A stretch of DNA of 64,000 nucleotides, taken from positions 1 to 64,000 of the forward strand of contig CAZKGO010000015.1 in assembly GCA_964552235.1 (NCBI GenBank). The letters run 5' to 3'. This DNA is from CAVTHK01 sp964552235 (GTDB taxonomy: Bacteria; Spirochaetota; Spirochaetia; SZUA-6; CAVTHK01). The position numbers and the translations under genes are program-made. This document shows positions 26,026 through 35,174 of the stretch, piece after piece. A model generated the notes under the pieces. That model saw nothing but the letters and a program-made list of their open reading frames with translations, was not told the origin of the DNA and did not search any database. How positions within the stretch are numbered: position 1 is the stretch's first letter; the number at the start of each line of letters is the position of its first letter.

Positions 26026-26610
26026 TTGGCCAAGGTTGTCGTGGATCCGATGCGGCCCGTGTATCCGACCCCGGCCGCGCTCATCACCTGCGTGGCGGCA
26101 GACGGCAGGCCGAACATCATCACGCTCGGCGAGGTGTTCAACGTGAGCCTCCGCAGCCCGCCGATCGTGGGACTTGCGATCCGCAAGGCCACCTACTCGC
26201 ACGGCCTGATCGCGGGCAGCGGAGAGTTCGTCGTGAACCTGCCCACGACCGCGATCCTGCGCGAGACCGACCTGTGCGGCAGCCGCACGGGACGGGAGAC
26301 CGACAAGTTCGCCGAGAGCGGCCTCACGGCGATCGCGGCGGACAAGGTGAAGCCGCCGTTGATCGAGGAGTGCCCTCTGAACATCGAGTGCCGCCTGCTC
26401 AGCGTGCAGGAGGTGGGCGACCACGACCTGTTTCTCGGCGAGGTGCTCGCCGTGCACGCCGACGAGTCGGTGCTCGACGCCGACGGCAGGGTGTCGCCGG
26501 ACCGGCTCAAGACCTTCGTTTTCATGTACAATTACGGCCACCGCGGTGAATACTGGAGCCTGGGCTCGAAGATCGGCGACGTCTGGTTCACGCGCCGCGA
26601 GCGGGGGTGA
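26026..26610 (+). CDS. Flavin reductase-like FMN-binding split-barrel protein
   Basis: 194 residues of the flavin reductase/flavoredoxin family, which binds FMN and passes electrons from NAD(P)H or a protein donor. It shows the N-terminal PTPAALITCVAADGRPNIIT, the FNVSLRSPPIVGLAIRKATYSH core, and EFVVNLPT then CGSRTGRETDKF, typical of the flavoredoxin branch. The TTG at 26026 is preferred because GGAGG lies five bases upstream and the domain begins immediately. No ATG occurs in frame near it; the open frame extends upstream into low-complexity codons. It is first in an operon with the aminotransferase and DinB-like genes. Confidence 0.78.
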   Translation: MAKVVVDPMRPVYPTPAALITCVAADGRPNIITLGEVFNVSLRSPPIVGLAIRKATYSHGLIAGSGEFVVNLPTTAILRETDLCGSRTGRETDKFAESGLTAIAADKVKPPLIEECPLNIECRLLSVQEVGDHDLFLGEVLAVHADESVLDADGRVSPDRLKTFVFMYNYGHRGEYWSLGSKIGDVWFTRRERG

Positions 26611-26648
26611 GCGCTGCGGCGCGGAAATCGAATGACGGGAGGAATCGA

Positions 26649-27506
26649 ATGACTGCTTATCTCAACGGCCGCTACCTGCCAAAGGATGAGGTCGGCATCT
26701 CGCCCGACGACCGAGGGTTCCTGTTCGCCGACGGAGTCTACGAGGTGATCAGGACCTACGGGCGGCGCCCCTTCAGGCTGGAGGCTCACCTCAATCGCCT
26801 CGCCCGCAGCCTCAGGGAGCTGCGGATCGCCTTCGAGAAGCCCGAGTCTCTGGCCGCGGTTTGTGAACAGCTGCTGGCCCGCAACTCCGTCCCCACCGAC
26901 GAGGCAAGCATCTACATCCAGATCACCCGCGGCTCGGCTCCCCGCTTCCACGGGTTCCCGAAGCCGGGAACGCCCCCGACGGTGTACGCCTGCGTGCAGC
27001 CGCTTCCGTCCTCTTCCAAGTCTCAGCAGAACGGCATCAAGGCGATCCTCGTGAGCGACAACCGCTGGGGCAGGTGCGACATCAAGTCTGTCGCCCTGTT
27101 GCCGAACGTGCTGGCGTTCCAGCGCGCGCTCGACGAAGGGGCGGAGGAGGCGGTGTTCGTCCGCGACGGCCTCGTGACCGAAGGCTCCCACAGCAACGCC
27201 TTCGCGGTCGTCGACGGCGTGGTGCTCACGGCGCCGCTGGCGGGGCACGTGCTGCCGGGCATCACGCGCGAGGTCGTTCTGGAGGTCTGCCGCAGCGAGG
27301 GCGTCCGCGTAGAGGAGAGACCGATTCCCGAGGCGATGTTCCTCGCGGCCGAAGAGGCGTTCGTCACCGGCACCGGCGCGGAGATCATGCCGATCGTGCG
27401 CCTGGGCGAGCGGCAGGTCGGAGACGGCCGGCCGGGACCCGTGACCCGGCAGCTGCAGCGCGCCTTTGCCGCCCTCGTCGCCTCGCTCGAGAGGAACAAG
27501 AGATGA
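26649..27506 (+). CDS. Class IV aminotransferase, D-amino-acid transaminase-like
   Basis: 285-residue PLP-dependent fold-type IV enzyme (D-amino-acid or branched-chain aminotransferase/aminodeoxychorismate lyase group). The N-terminus YLNGRYLP then DDRGFLFADGVYEV is characteristic. The Schiff-base lysine is Lys146 (CDIKSVALLPN) and the cofactor-binding glutamate Glu178 (VTEGSHSN). The combination resembles D-alanine transaminase more than lyases, but the substrate is not settled. GGGAGG precedes the ATG. The stop codon overlaps the next start (ATGA), coupling it to the DinB-like gene. Confidence 0.85.
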   Translation: MTAYLNGRYLPKDEVGISPDDRGFLFADGVYEVIRTYGRRPFRLEAHLNRLARSLRELRIAFEKPESLAAVCEQLLARNSVPTDEASIYIQITRGSAPRFHGFPKPGTPPTVYACVQPLPSSSKSQQNGIKAILVSDNRWGRCDIKSVALLPNVLAFQRALDEGAEEAVFVRDGLVTEGSHSNAFAVVDGVVLTAPLAGHVLPGITREVVLEVCRSEGVRVEERPIPEAMFLAAEEAFVTGTGAEIMPIVRLGERQVGDGRPGPVTRQLQRAFAALVASLERNKR

Positions 27507-27991
27507 GCGAGGCCGGCCGCGAGGTTCTCCTGGGGGCGCTGCGCGGCGGCCCGGCGCGGGTACGCGCCGCGATCGAGCCACTGGCGGCCGGGGTGCTCGA
27601 CTTCAGGCCCTTCGCCGACGCCTGGACCATCCGCGAGAACATCGTGCACCTCTGCGACGCGGAAGTGCACGCCTACGACCGCCACCGCAAGGCGATCGCC
27701 GAGCCGGGCGCCCGCGTGGAGGTGTGGGACGAGATCAGGTGGCACCGGAGCCTCGACTACGCGGCGGTCGATGTCGCCGCCGCCCTGGCGCTGCTGGAGT
27801 CGCTGCGCTCCTCCACGGCCGCGCTGCTCGGCCGCATCGCGGCGGCGGACTGGAGCGGCTTTCGCGTCGTGCACCCTCAGCACGGGCCGATGAGCCTCGA
27901 GCAGCTGGTCGGCTTCTTCGTCGAGCATGACGATTTCCACCTCGATCTGATCGGGCGCAACAGGCGCCTGTGGAAAGAGACACACGGGTAG
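27503..27991 (+). CDS. DinB-like metal-binding four-helix protein
   Basis: 162 residues predicted as a DinB/YfiT-type four-helix bundle. The three metal-ligand histidines of the family are visible in IRENIVHLCDAE (His near residue 50) and VEHDDFHLDLI (two His near residues 144-148). Members include thiol transferases and damage-inducible proteins. No specific reaction can be assigned. The ATG overlaps the aminotransferase stop by four bases. Confidence 0.75.
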   Translation: MSEAGREVLLGALRGGPARVRAAIEPLAAGVLDFRPFADAWTIRENIVHLCDAEVHAYDRHRKAIAEPGARVEVWDEIRWHRSLDYAAVDVAAALALLESLRSSTAALLGRIAAADWSGFRVVHPQHGPMSLEQLVGFFVEHDDFHLDLIGRNRRLWKETHG

Positions 27992-28074
27992 GATCCGGCG
28001 GCCGCGCCGGCGGCGCGCGCTTCGTTGACGGCGCGCAGCTTTTCTGTTACCCCTGACCGGGGCGGAGGCGGACC

Positions 28075-29058
28075 ATGGCGATCCTGGTGACCGGCGGAGC
28101 CGGCTACATCGGCAGCCACTGCGTAAAGGCGCTGCGCGTAGCGGGACGCGACGTCATCGTCTACGACAACCTGAGCACAGGGCACAGGCAGTCGCTGCAG
28201 GGCGCGCCGCTGGTCAAGGCGGACCTGCGTGACACGCGGCGCCTGGAAGCCACGATGAGGCGGCACAAGGTGACGTGGGTCATCCACTTCGCGGCCAACA
28301 GCCTCGTCGGCGAATCGATGAAGGACCCGCAGAAGTACTACGAGAACAACGTGGCCGGCACCCTCTCGCTGCTGGCTGCGATGCGCGCCGCGCGGGTCAA
28401 CGAGATCGTCTTCTCCTCTTCGGCCGCCACCTACGGCGAGCCGGAGCAGATCCCCATCACCGAAGACTCAGCGCAGCGGCCGACCAACGTCTACGGCCGC
28501 ACCAAGCTGCTGATGGAGCAGATCCTGCGCGACTTCGAAGCGGCCTACGGCCTGCGCTGGATGGCGCTGCGCTACTTCAACGTGGCCGGCGCCGACGAGT
28601 CCGGCGAGATCGGCGAGGACCACAGGCCGGAAACGCACCTGATCCCCATCGTGTTCCAGGTGCTGCTCGGCCAGCGCGACCACCTCGACCTCTACGGCAC
28701 CGACTACCCGACGCGCGACGGCACGTGCATTCGCGACTACATTCACGTGACGGACCTGATCGACGCCCATCTGCTCGCGCTCAAGCGCCTGGAGGCCGGA
28801 GGCGCGTCGCGGGCCTACAACCTCGGCAACGGGCAGGGCTTCTCCAACCGGGAGATCATCCAGGCCGTCGAGCGTGTGACGGGGAAAAAGGTCAAGGTCA
28901 CGGAGACGGGCCGGCGCGCGGGCGACCCGGCGGTCCTGGTCGCCAGCTCGGAGCGCGCCACGGCCGAGCTCGGCTGGCAGCCGCAGCACGCCCAGCTCGA
29001 CGAGATCGTGGCCAGCGCCTGGCGCTGGCACTCGACCCACCCCAAGGGCTACGGCTGA
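28075..29058 (+). CDS. galE: UDP-glucose 4-epimerase
   Basis: 327-residue extended short-chain dehydrogenase that interconverts UDP-glucose and UDP-galactose with bound NAD+. It has the Rossmann motif TGGAGYIGSH at residues 6-15, DNLSTGH, catalytic Ser in SSSAATYGEP (about 114-116), and Tyr140-x3-Lys144 (YGRTK). RYFNVAGAD, THLIPIV, DYPTRDGTCIRDYIHVTDL and YNLGNGQGFSN are all GalE-specific. GGCGGAGG precedes the ATG. It is a stand-alone gene whose end overlaps the convergent C_GCAxxG_C_C gene by 10 bases. It probably supports cell-envelope polysaccharide or galactose metabolism. Confidence 0.95.
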   Translation: MAILVTGGAGYIGSHCVKALRVAGRDVIVYDNLSTGHRQSLQGAPLVKADLRDTRRLEATMRRHKVTWVIHFAANSLVGESMKDPQKYYENNVAGTLSLLAAMRAARVNEIVFSSSAATYGEPEQIPITEDSAQRPTNVYGRTKLLMEQILRDFEAAYGLRWMALRYFNVAGADESGEIGEDHRPETHLIPIVFQVLLGQRDHLDLYGTDYPTRDGTCIRDYIHVTDLIDAHLLALKRLEAGGASRAYNLGNGQGFSNREIIQAVERVTGKKVKVTETGRRAGDPAVLVASSERATAELGWQPQHAQLDEIVASAWRWHSTHPKGYG

Positions 29059-29504
29059 TCCTTGCCCCCTTCGGCGAGCAACTGTTCGACGATGCCGCAA
29101 GCGTCCCTCACGAAAGCCTCGCACTTGAGCCGGAACAGGTTCCGCTCCCTGGCCTGCCGCTGGCCCTCGGGCGTCTTGAGATCCACGCCGAGGAGCTCGC
29201 GGCAACCGGTGGCGCCGTGGAGCGCCTCGAAGCGCCGCAGCACCTGTCGAGTCTTCTCGTAGACCAGGTCCTTGGTGGCGCCGGGGTTGGCGGGATCCGC
29301 CCAGCGGCAGCCGATCGCCATCACCGCGCCCGTGACCGCGCCGCAGGTCAGCTGCTGCCGGCCGATGCCCCCGCCGAAGCCGGCTGCCATGAGCCTGGCC
29401 GCCCGCTCATCGATGCCGAGCCGCTCGGCAAAGGCGCACACCACCGACTGCGCGCAGTTGGAGCCCGTGGTGAAGCGGGCTAGGGCCTTTTCGACGCTGT
29501 CCAT
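29049..29504 (-). CDS. C_GCAxxG_C_C family protein
   Basis: 151 residues of the redox-associated C_GCAxxG_C_C family. The signature cysteines are present: Cys17 in SNCAQSV, the LTCGAVTGAVMAIG segment (the family's C-G-A-x-x-G), and later Cys in HGATGCREL and FRLKCEAF. Members may carry metal or redox cofactors, but none has a well-defined reaction. GGGAGAG precedes the ATG at 29504. It overlaps the galE 3' end by 10 bases and faces away from the FAD oxidoreductase at 29608. Confidence 0.85.
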   Translation of the reverse strand: MDSVEKALARFTTGSNCAQSVVCAFAERLGIDERAARLMAAGFGGGIGRQQLTCGAVTGAVMAIGCRWADPANPGATKDLVYEKTRQVLRRFEALHGATGCRELLGVDLKTPEGQRQARERNLFRLKCEAFVRDACGIVEQLLAEGGKDQP

Positions 29505-29572
29505 GATCTCTCCCGCTGCCCACAGTAGCGCGAAGCGGGCGCCGAGGCAACGAGCCGCCAGCGCAGCCCCGG

Positions 29573-29602
29573 TTGCCTCCGGCGCGCCCCGCGGCCCATA
29601 AT
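29573..29602 (+). promoter_or_regulatory. Promoter of the FAD oxidoreductase/LarA-like operon, leaderless spacing
   Basis: TTGCCT (29573-29578), 18-base spacer, CATAAT (29597-29602). The -10 box ends 5 bases before the ATG at 29608, with no Shine-Dalgarno sequence between. Confidence 0.5.
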
Positions 29603-29607
29603 GAGCC

Positions 29608-30993
29608 ATGATCGAATCGCGACGCGCTCCCTCTGGCGGCGGCATCCACGACGTGGTCGTCGTGGGCGGCGGCACGGCAGGGTGGGCCGCGGCTCTCGCC
29701 GCGGCCCGCTCAGGCGCTTCGGTGCTCGTGGTCGACCGCAAGGGGTATCTCGGCGGCGCGCTCGGCAGTGGCCTTCCGATCCACGGCTTCTGCAACGCCC
29801 GCCACGAGCAGGTGGTGGCCGGAATCGCGGCGGAGCTGGTCGAACGGCTGGACTCCGCGGGCGGCGCCTGCGGGCTCGTGCACACGGATCTGTGGTTCGC
29901 GAAGTACGTGGTCACCAATCCCGCGATCGTCAAGGCCGTGATCCTCCAGATGCTCGACGAGGCGGGCGTGCAGATGCTGCTGTATGCCCAGATGGTCGAG
30001 GTCGTGCGCGAGGGCTCCCGTGTCGCGGGCATCGTCGTGGCGACAAAGAGCGGGCGCGAGCTGATCGCCGGCCGTACGTTCGTCGACGGAAGCGGCGACG
30101 CGACCCTGTGCCTGGAGGCGGGGGCGCCGATGCTCGCTCTCGAGGCGCTGCAGCCGCCGTCGCTTGTCTTCCGCATCGAGAACGTGGATCTCCCCGCGCT
30201 CCGGCGCCACCTGGCCGAGCATCCCGAAGCCTACATGAGCGGCCGCATGCTGCCGGGCAGGAGCATGAGCCGCGAGTTCCTCGAGACGACGCGCTTTTTC
30301 TTCGTCTTTCCCGAGCTGGTCAAGGAGGTGCCGTTCCACGGCAGCTATAGCCCCTACATCAACCGCTTCATGTTCACCTCCACGCCCGATGACCGCGGCG
30401 TCGTCGTCAACATGCTGCGGGCGCATGGCGTGGACGGAACGCGTTCGGAGAGCCTCAGCCGCGCGACGGTGGACCTCTACCGCAGCCTGGTGCCGCTGGT
30501 GGAGTTCTTCCGCGAGCGGATCCCCGGGTTCTCGCGCTGCTCGCTGTGCGACAGCGAGCCGGAGATCCAGCTGCGCGAGACGCGGCGGATCGGCGGCGAC
30601 GCCATCCTCACCGCGGACGACGTGATCGAGGGCAGGTTCTTCGAGGACACGATCGCGGTCGGCGGGTACTTCATCGACATCCACAGCTCGACCGACTCGG
30701 CCGGCATCTGGAAGCTCCTGGAAAAACCGTACGGCATACCGTACCGCGCGCTGCTGCCGCGGGGCCTCGAAAACGTGATCGTAGCGGGCCGCTGCATCTC
30801 CGGCGAGCGGGAGGCGGCTGCCTCCTACCGCGTGATGGCCACCTGCATGGCCACAGGCCAGGCTGCGGGCGAGGCCGCAGCCATGGCCGCGGCGACGACA
30901 GACGCAGGGCTGCGCGCGGTCGACCCGCACGAGCTGCGCACGCGGCTGCACGCCCACGGCGCGATCGTGGACATGAAAGGGGACCGCAAGTGA
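29608..30993 (+). CDS. FAD-dependent oxidoreductase, FAD_oxidored family
   Basis: 461-residue flavoprotein of the FAD_oxidored group, cytosolic. It has the dinucleotide-binding motif VVVGGGTAGWAAALAAARSG and the family's YLGGALGSG. It also has FVDGSGDATLCLEAGAP, the LRETRRIGGDAILTADDV block, IPYRALLPRGLENVIVAGRCIS and the C-terminal VMATCMATGQAAGEAAAMAA. Substrates of the family are poorly known; many lie in carbohydrate-uptake loci. It is the first gene of a two-gene operon. Its stop overlaps the LarA-like start (GTGA), so the two products probably act on the same 2-hydroxy acid or sugar acid. Confidence 0.88.
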   Translation: MIESRRAPSGGGIHDVVVVGGGTAGWAAALAAARSGASVLVVDRKGYLGGALGSGLPIHGFCNARHEQVVAGIAAELVERLDSAGGACGLVHTDLWFAKYVVTNPAIVKAVILQMLDEAGVQMLLYAQMVEVVREGSRVAGIVVATKSGRELIAGRTFVDGSGDATLCLEAGAPMLALEALQPPSLVFRIENVDLPALRRHLAEHPEAYMSGRMLPGRSMSREFLETTRFFFVFPELVKEVPFHGSYSPYINRFMFTSTPDDRGVVVNMLRAHGVDGTRSESLSRATVDLYRSLVPLVEFFRERIPGFSRCSLCDSEPEIQLRETRRIGGDAILTADDVIEGRFFEDTIAVGGYFIDIHSSTDSAGIWKLLEKPYGIPYRALLPRGLENVIVAGRCISGEREAAASYRVMATCMATGQAAGEAAAMAAATTDAGLRAVDPHELRTRLHAHGAIVDMKGDRK

Positions 30994-32288
30994 AAGCCAA
31001 AGCTCACGTGGCGCGGACCGACGGGTTCGTGGCGGCGATGCTGGCCGACGTGCCCATGCCGCGGATGGCGCTGCTGCGGCAGAGGTTCGACGACTCGGCC
31101 GTCGGCGACGTGCAGGTCGAGCTGCGAGCGCGCCTGGCCGCCTCGGGAGTGCTGGCGCGGGTGAAGCCCGGCATGACGGTGGCGATCACCGGCGGCAGCC
31201 GCGGCATCGCCGACTACGCGCTGCTCGTGCGGACCGTGGCCGCCGCGCTCAGGAGCTGCGGCGCGAAACCCTTTGTGATCCCAGCCATGGGCAGCCATGG
31301 GGGCGCCACCGCCCAAGGACAGCGCAGGGTGCTCGCCTCCTACGGCATCACAGAAGCGGCGGTCGGCTGCCCGATCGTGTCGTCGATGGAGACCGTGCGG
31401 GTAGGTGCCACCCGGGGTGGCCTGCCGGTCTACGTCGACGCGCACGCCTGGGCCGCCGACGGCATCGTACTGCTGAACCGCATCAAGCCGCACACGGGCT
31501 TCCGGGGCAGGTACGAGAGCGGCCTCATCAAGATGATCGCGATCGGGCTCGGCAAGCAGAAGGGCGCCGACACGGTGCACAGCCTCGGCTTCGAGCGCAT
31601 CGCAGCCACGATCGTGAGCGTGGGCCGCGTGGTGCTGCGCTCGGGCAAGGTGCTGTTCGGCGTGGGGACCGTGGAGAACGCCTACGACCGCGTCTGCCGC
31701 GTGGCCGTGATCCCGGCCGAGCGCATGCTGGACGAGGAGCCGCCGCTGCTCGAGGAAGCCAAGCGGAGGCTGCCCTCGCTGCCGGTCGACGAGACCGACG
31801 TGCTGATCGTCGACGAGATCGGCAAGGACGTGAGCGGAGGCGGCATGGACCAGAACGTCGTCGGCCGTTTCGTGACTCCGGGAATGAAGGGCGGCTTCCG
31901 GTCGCAGCAGCTCGTGGTGCTCGATGTCACCGACGCCTCCGAGGGCAATGCCGTCGGCATCGGTCGCGCGGACCTGGCCACGCAGCGCGCCTTTGACAAG
32001 GCAGACTTCGAGCAGATGTACCCGAACGCCCTCACCTCCCACGTGCTGGAGCCGAGCCGCCTCCCGGTGATCCTCGCCAACGACCGCCTCGCGATCGCGG
32101 CGGCGATCAGGACGTGCGTCGGCGTCGCGCCGCAGGACGTGAGGGTCGTGCGCATCCGCAACTCGCTGGACATCGAGAAGGTGCGCGTGACCGCTAACCT
32201 CGTCGAGACGGCGCTGCGCAGCGGCAGGTGCGAGGTGCTGCGCGGGCCCGCACCGATGCGCTTCGACCGCGACGGCAACCTCAAGTAA
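30990..32288 (+). CDS. LarA-like nickel-pincer-dependent isomerase (lactate racemase domain)
   Basis: 432 residues related to the lactate racemase LarA superfamily, in which a nickel-pincer nucleotide performs hydride transfer to racemise or epimerise 2-hydroxy acids. Visible cues are VAITGGSRGIADY, the VIPAMGSHGGATAQGQRRVL segment (His of SHGG would be catalytic), RIKPHTGFRGRYESGLIKM and GLGKQKGAD. None of the cofactor maturation genes (larB, larC, larE) is in this window, so they must be elsewhere if it is nickel-dependent. The GTG start overlaps the preceding stop by four bases. The substrate is unknown; a sugar acid is inferred from the setting. Confidence 0.72.
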   Translation: MKAKAHVARTDGFVAAMLADVPMPRMALLRQRFDDSAVGDVQVELRARLAASGVLARVKPGMTVAITGGSRGIADYALLVRTVAAALRSCGAKPFVIPAMGSHGGATAQGQRRVLASYGITEAAVGCPIVSSMETVRVGATRGGLPVYVDAHAWAADGIVLLNRIKPHTGFRGRYESGLIKMIAIGLGKQKGADTVHSLGFERIAATIVSVGRVVLRSGKVLFGVGTVENAYDRVCRVAVIPAERMLDEEPPLLEEAKRRLPSLPVDETDVLIVDEIGKDVSGGGMDQNVVGRFVTPGMKGGFRSQQLVVLDVTDASEGNAVGIGRADLATQRAFDKADFEQMYPNALTSHVLEPSRLPVILANDRLAIAAAIRTCVGVAPQDVRVVRIRNSLDIEKVRVTANLVETALRSGRCEVLRGPAPMRFDRDGNLK

Positions 32289-32327
32289 GGCCGGCACCGG
32301 AGCAGAGCCGCGGCCGTGACCTTCTTA

Positions 32328-32355
32328 TTGACATATCAGGGCAATACCTTACAAT
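32328..32355 (+). promoter_or_regulatory. Strong sigma-70-type promoter of the first six-gene transporter locus
   Basis: TTGACA (32328-32333), 16-base spacer, TACAAT (32350-32355), in an AT-rich patch between two genes. The predicted start near 32362 leaves a leader of about 28 bases before the TTG at 32390. Confidence 0.7.
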
Positions 32356-32389
32356 CGAGCCAAAACGCGCGGCAAGGACGGGCACCAGG

Positions 32390-33766
32390 TTGGAAACGAA
32401 AAAGCTCAGTGTCGAGGTTCCGGTCAAGATCGACTGCGACGTGCTGGTGGTCGGCGGCGGTCCCGCGGGGATCGCGGCCGCGATCGCAGCCAGCCGCCAT
32501 GGAGCGAAGACCGCGCTGCTCGAGCAGTACGGCTGCCTCGGAGGCATGGCCACGGTGGGCCTGGTGGGCCCCTTTATGACCTCCTACGACACCGAGGGCA
32601 AGGAGCAGATCGTCAAGGGCGTCTTCATGGAGCTGGTGCGTCGGATGGTCGACGAGGGGGGCGCCATCGACCCGGCCGAAGTCCCGCCCGGCACCGACTA
32701 CGTCTCATTCATCCACGACGCGCACCAGAACGCGACGCCGTTCGACCCCGAGGTGATGAAGCACTCGGCCATGGAGCTGGTGCTCGAGGCCGGCGTGTAC
32801 GTGCACCTGCACGCGCGCCTGGTCAAGGTGCTCACCAGGGGCAGGCAAATCGAGTCGGTGCTGTACTCGGAAAAGGGAGGGCTGGCTCTGGCCAAAGCCA
32901 AGATGGTGGTCGACGCCACGGGCGACGGCGACGTGGCGGCCATGGCCGGCAACCCCTTCGAGAAGGGGCGCAAGGGCGACGGCAAGCTGCAGCCGGCCTC
33001 GCTGTTCCTGCGCATCGGCGGCGTCGACGACGCCAGGGTGGCGGCCTGGGCCAGGGAGAACATGAAGAAGAGCGACCGCCTCTTCGAGTCTCTGGTCGCG
33101 AAGGCCAAGAAAGACGGCAAGTTCCCGAAGAACTGCCCGCGCGAGTCGGTGGGCCTCTACCGCCAGCCGCGGGCGGGCGAGTGGCGGGTCAACACCTCGC
33201 GCATCCTCGACGTCGACGGCTCGGACCCGGAAAGCCTCACGCGGGCCGAGATCGAGGGACACCGCCAGGCCCGCGACCTGATGCGTTTCTTCAACGAGTA
33301 CTGCCCGGGCCTCGAGAAGGCCTACCTCATCGACACCGGCGCCCAGGTCGGCATCCGCGAGACGCGCAGGGTGCAGGGCCTGTACATGCTCACCAAGGAC
33401 GACGTGGAGAACGCCCGCCGCTTTGACGACGCGATCGCGCGCTACTCGTTCTACATGGACATCCACAATCCCGCGGGCGAGGGGCAGGAGACCCACGAGC
33501 GGCTCTACATCAAGGGCGGCCGCTTTTTCGACATCCCCTATCGCTGCCTGGTCCCCAACCGGATCACGAACCTGCTGGTGAGCGGCCGCTGCATCTCGGC
33601 CGACCACCAGGCCAATGGCGCGATCCGCGTGATGCCGGCCTGCTTCGCCACGGGCCAGGCTGCGGGCACCGCTGCCGCGATGGCCGTGCGCGACGGGGTC
33701 GCGCCCGCCGACGTCGACGTCGCGGCGCTGCGCAAGGCGCTGAGCGTCGACGGCGCCGTCGTTTAG
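32390..33766 (+). CDS. FAD-dependent oxidoreductase, FAD_oxidored family (first six-gene locus)
   Basis: 458-residue cytosolic flavoprotein. Its motifs are VLVVGGGPAGIAAAIAASRHG, YGCLGGMATVGLVGPF, VVDATGDGDVAAMAG, GIRETRRVQGLYMLTKDDV, IPYRCLVPNRITNLLVSGRCIS and VMPACFATGQAAGTAAAMA. The TTG at 32390 is chosen because it lies just downstream of a strong promoter and just before the FAD domain; no ATG or GTG start fits. It is followed 60 bases later by a sugar-binding protein gene and two permease genes. The same order recurs at 48655-55423, so it probably oxidises the imported substrate. Confidence 0.85.
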   Translation: METKKLSVEVPVKIDCDVLVVGGGPAGIAAAIAASRHGAKTALLEQYGCLGGMATVGLVGPFMTSYDTEGKEQIVKGVFMELVRRMVDEGGAIDPAEVPPGTDYVSFIHDAHQNATPFDPEVMKHSAMELVLEAGVYVHLHARLVKVLTRGRQIESVLYSEKGGLALAKAKMVVDATGDGDVAAMAGNPFEKGRKGDGKLQPASLFLRIGGVDDARVAAWARENMKKSDRLFESLVAKAKKDGKFPKNCPRESVGLYRQPRAGEWRVNTSRILDVDGSDPESLTRAEIEGHRQARDLMRFFNEYCPGLEKAYLIDTGAQVGIRETRRVQGLYMLTKDDVENARRFDDAIARYSFYMDIHNPAGEGQETHERLYIKGGRFFDIPYRCLVPNRITNLLVSGRCISADHQANGAIRVMPACFATGQAAGTAAAMAVRDGVAPADVDVAALRKALSVDGAVV

Positions 33767-33826
33767 AGGAGAGGCTGATTGGCGGCCCGTGGGGCCGCTG
33801 CAAATACGGACACAGGAGGAAGCAGT

Positions 33827-35155
33827 ATGAAGGTTACACGCATCCCGTTCGCGCTGCTCGCGGCGATCGCGCTCGTGAGCGCGACGCAGGTCTTTGCAGC
33901 GGGCGGCGCCGAAGGCGCCGCGCCCGCCAAGAAGGCCGAGCCGGCGGTGCTCGAGATCATCAGCCACCGCGTCCACAAGACCGTGGCCACGACCGGCGAC
34001 GGCGGCGACATCGTGGCGGACCTGGTCAAGAAGGGCGGGCTCGTTAAGGGCGCCAACTGGAACACCCTGGAGATCGGGCCCCTGCACGACCGCCTCTTCC
34101 GTGAGGCCTCTCTGCCCCAGACCGACGTGGCGGTCGCCTACCTGCTGAACACCTACGCTCTCCCGCGCGTCGCCAACCTGCTGGAGCCGCTGGACGAGTA
34201 CCTGAAAAAGGCGCCGATCGAGGGCTTCAAGGAGAACTTCGGCCCCGGCATGCTCGGCACCCTCACGTTCGGCGGCAAGCTCTACGGCATCCCGATGCGG
34301 GCGGCTACTCACGCCCTCGGATACAGCGCCGACATCTTCAAGGAGCGGGGAGTCGCCGGGCCTCCCAAGACCCCCGAGGAGTTCTACGAGATCGCCAAGA
34401 AGTGCACCTTCAAGAGGAAGGACGGGACCCAGGTCTACGGCTACGTCCAGCAGTCGCACTACTACTACACCGGCGTGGCGGGCCTGGCGCGGATGTGGGA
34501 CGGCGACTTCATCACCACCGACTTCAAGGTGGTCTGCAACCAGAAGCCGATGGTCAACGCGATGGAGCTGCTGGCCAAGTCGTACAAAGAAGGCATCATT
34601 CCGCAGAACGTGCCGTCGATCCAGCACGCCGAGAAGCAGCGCATGATCGAGCAGGGTATCATAGCCATGACCTTCGACGCAGCCGGCAAGATCTGGAGCT
34701 ATCGCAAGACGGCGATCCTGCCGAACCTCGAGGTGGCGCTCGGTCCGATGACCGCCGAGGTCCGGGCCAAGTACGGCGACTATCCGCCGATGAACACCGA
34801 GTTCTGGTCGTTCGTCATCCCCAAGAACTCCAAGTTCAAGGAGCAGGGCTGGGAGCTGATCCGCGAGCTCTCGAGCGCTGACGGCTCGCTGCGCATGGCT
34901 CAGAACGGCAACGGCCCCGTGCGCGAGTCGGTGTTCAAGGATCCCAAGTACGGCGAAAAGGTCCCCTACGCGGATATCGCCATGAAGACCTCCCGCAACG
35001 CCCGGGTGCCGATCCCGGCCTTCGAAAAGGCGCCGCAGGCGATGGAGCTCATCGACAGCTACATCCAGAAGGGGATGTTCGGAGAGATGAGCGCCCAGGC
35101 GGCCATGGACGAGCTGGCCAAGAAGCTCAAGGAGCTGAGCACGGACCTCAAGTAG
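33827..35155 (+). CDS. Carbohydrate ABC transporter substrate-binding protein (first six-gene locus)
   Basis: 442-residue periplasmic receptor of the sugar-type solute-binding family 1. The signal peptide ends near residue 24 at VFAAGGAEG, a Gly/Ala-rich cleavage region without a lipobox cysteine. The mature part shows FGGKLYGIPMRA, PKTPEEFYEIAKKCT, DGTQVYGYVQQ and a C-terminal helix pair typical of the fold. AGGAGGAAG precedes the ATG. A perfect 12-bp hairpin after the gene (35175-35200) precedes the permease genes, a common way to keep receptor expression above permease expression. The ligand is unknown. Confidence 0.9.
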   Translation: MKVTRIPFALLAAIALVSATQVFAAGGAEGAAPAKKAEPAVLEIISHRVHKTVATTGDGGDIVADLVKKGGLVKGANWNTLEIGPLHDRLFREASLPQTDVAVAYLLNTYALPRVANLLEPLDEYLKKAPIEGFKENFGPGMLGTLTFGGKLYGIPMRAATHALGYSADIFKERGVAGPPKTPEEFYEIAKKCTFKRKDGTQVYGYVQQSHYYYTGVAGLARMWDGDFITTDFKVVCNQKPMVNAMELLAKSYKEGIIPQNVPSIQHAEKQRMIEQGIIAMTFDAAGKIWSYRKTAILPNLEVALGPMTAEVRAKYGDYPPMNTEFWSFVIPKNSKFKEQGWELIRELSSADGSLRMAQNGNGPVRESVFKDPKYGEKVPYADIAMKTSRNARVPIPAFEKAPQAMELIDSYIQKGMFGEMSAQAAMDELAKKLKELSTDLK

Positions 35156-35174
35156 AGTCAGACGCAGACCGCAA

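Noticed and set aside
28025..28053. TTGACG upstream of galE as a promoter
   Set aside because: The -35 box is good but the hexamer at the right distance (TTACCC) is a poor -10 box. Not listed as a feature.
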